64,000 nt of DNA from Corynebacterium durum. GTDB taxonomy: Bacteria; Actinomycetota; Actinomycetes; Mycobacteriales; Mycobacteriaceae. Below the pieces are notes generated by a model. The model saw nothing but the letters and a program-made list of their open reading frames with translations. It was not told the DNA's origin and made no database searches. Location of the stretch: NCBI RefSeq assembly GCF_030408675.1, contig NZ_CP047200.1, positions 1,674,001 to 1,738,000 of the forward strand, written 5' to 3'. This document shows, piece after piece, positions 63,254-64,000 of this stretch. Positions within the stretch are counted from its first letter, which is position 1; each line of letters starts with the position of its first letter. Made by a program: the position numbers and the translations under genes.

Positions 63254-64000
63254 TTAAAACTGCGACCATGTGTAGAACACATGGCTAAAATCTTCTTTTT
63301 CCACATCATGAGGATTAACGAAGAAGTTGACGATGCCACGATCACCATAGTTAAGCACCACACCGTTATCTTCATAGCAATCCAATTGCAAAAGAAGTTC
63401 TAAAGACTCATTTTCGGGACGGGGATCCCATTGACGAAAGGTAGCCCAACCGCCACCGCAGATAAGTGTTGGTTGATCATTGAGCACATTAACAAGCTCC
63501 TCAGCGTGGTCCTCATAGAAGAAATCTGGATCCATATCGCTGGGAAATGGCAAAAAATCAAAGTCTCTATCGTCCATAGTCGGCAGCTGCTGATATGGCT
63601 TAGTGGTTACCGTGAAAAATCCGCCATGAATAACGCTATCGTCTGGATCATCAGGAAGAATCCACTGGTGAGAACACTCAGAAAACTCACTGACTGGGAT
63701 ATACCGAACCAACGCTTCACTCCAGGAATCATCCGTTGAGATATAAAATTGGAGCACGCCACTAGTGGGATAAGGTTCTGGCATATCACAATCAGCAAGA
63801 TTCAGCTGCGCAAGATGCATCATCGGAGTTTGACGAGAGTCTACTGGCCATGGATAACCAGCAGAGACAAGCGCTGGGCCACCCACACGGCTAGCTGCTG
63901 GATCCATTGCAAGCCCAGTTCCATCTACAGTTGACACACCACATAAAATCAGCTGCAGCGTTGAACGACGATACTGTTCCAATATACCTTTAATGGCAGA
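63254..64000 (-). CDS. DUF1963/YwqG-like protein (5' end outside the window)
   Basis: At least 248 residues; the frame is open to the window edge, with a TTG at 63982 but no convincing start, so the true start probably lies beyond. Seen: SRVGGPALVSAG-PWP-like opening of DUF1963 (GGPALVSAGYPWPVDS), HLAQLNLADCDMPEPYPTSGVLQFYIS, and a late GGGWATFRQWDPRPEN. DUF1963 proteins are uncharacterised, and some occur as immunity-like genes. Acidic like the SUKH-like gene 4 kb away. PBP follows 73 bases downstream with its own promoter. Confidence 0.75.
   Translation of the reverse strand, partial: SAIKGILEQYRRSTLQLILCGVSTVDGTGLAMDPAASRVGGPALVSAGYPWPVDSRQTPMMHLAQLNLADCDMPEPYPTSGVLQFYISTDDSWSEALVRYIPVSEFSECSHQWILPDDPDDSVIHGGFFTVTTKPYQQLPTMDDRDFDFLPFPSDMDPDFFYEDHAEELVNVLNDQPTLICGGGWATFRQWDPRPENESLELLLQLDCYEDNGVVLNYGDRGIVNFFVNPHDVEKEDFSHVFYTWSQF

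Noticed and set aside
1..64000. tRNA, rRNA, CRISPR array, insertion sequence, prophage, replication origin
   Set aside because: Looked for cloverleaf ends, repeated spacers, transposase or integrase motifs and DnaA-box clusters; none seen.

Overview
The window is a stretch of chromosome from an actinobacterium of the order Mycobacteriales, almost certainly a Corynebacterium. Supporting this are a mycothiol-disulfide (mycothione) reductase, a malate:quinone oxidoreductase whose N-terminus reads MSDS as in C. glutamicum, a PptT/PptH pair, many probable leaderless start codons, and a core gene order that, from memory, follows the M. tuberculosis rbfA-infB-nusA-rimP / proS-efpA-cobA-cobB-cobO-chelatase-mqo / mtr-map-PBP series. 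The species cannot be fixed from this sequence alone.

Layout. 1-2928: end of a drug-efflux MFS gene, rpsO, and a divergent ribF/truB pair. 2987-7386: minus-strand series pptH, pptT, a 52-aa membrane protein, an SSS-family symporter, an unknown protein and a CPBP protease, mostly overlapping. 7475-15571: translation/RNA series dinF, nrnA, rbfA, infB, ylxR, nusA, rimP. 15609-16505: a Tat-type DUF4439 lipoprotein. 16502-27653: a complete amino-sugar unit, with nagB-nagA-nanE-nanK-nanA for breakdown, a GntR/FCD regulator with a perfect 18-bp palindrome upstream, and a four-gene ABC importer (binding protein, permease, permease-ATPase fusion, ATPase) of the corynebacterial sialic-acid type.

27797-35060: accessory block between the rimP and proS neighbourhoods. 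It holds a NADAR-type N-glycosidase, an unknown protein, a translationally coupled three-gene operon (dehydrogenase, metallo-beta-lactamase-fold hydrolase, adenylate-forming enzyme) with no assigned pathway, two tandem GT4 glycosyltransferases that share promoter as well as coding sequence, and a structured intergenic stretch with two large hairpins and a 58-aa reading frame.

35142-49081: proS, yaaA, a NarL-type two-component system, a 40-aa membrane protein, an EfpA-like exporter, and cobalamin genes cobA, cobB/cbiA, cobO, chlI-like and chlD-like, with an FtsX-type ABC exporter inserted; then mqo. 49284-53142: alpha/beta hydrolase, mtr, MFS transporter. 53473-54378: three tandem paralogous small secreted proteins, the middle one truncated. 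54445-56760: cobQ and map. 56914-64000: two-domain CMD protein, an LD-carboxypeptidase gene broken by one in-frame TGA, a SUKH-like protein, an acidic protein of unknown family, a secreted protein, a penicillin-binding lipoprotein and the start-less end of a DUF1963-like gene.

The most distinctive signals are the three-gene adenylate-forming operon, the tandem small secreted protein family, the single-codon break in the LD-carboxypeptidase gene, the palindrome at the sialic-acid regulon, and the repeated layout TANNNT-7 nt-start codon found at many genes. I saw no tRNA, rRNA, CRISPR array, insertion sequence or prophage. All homology calls are from memory of families, without database searches.
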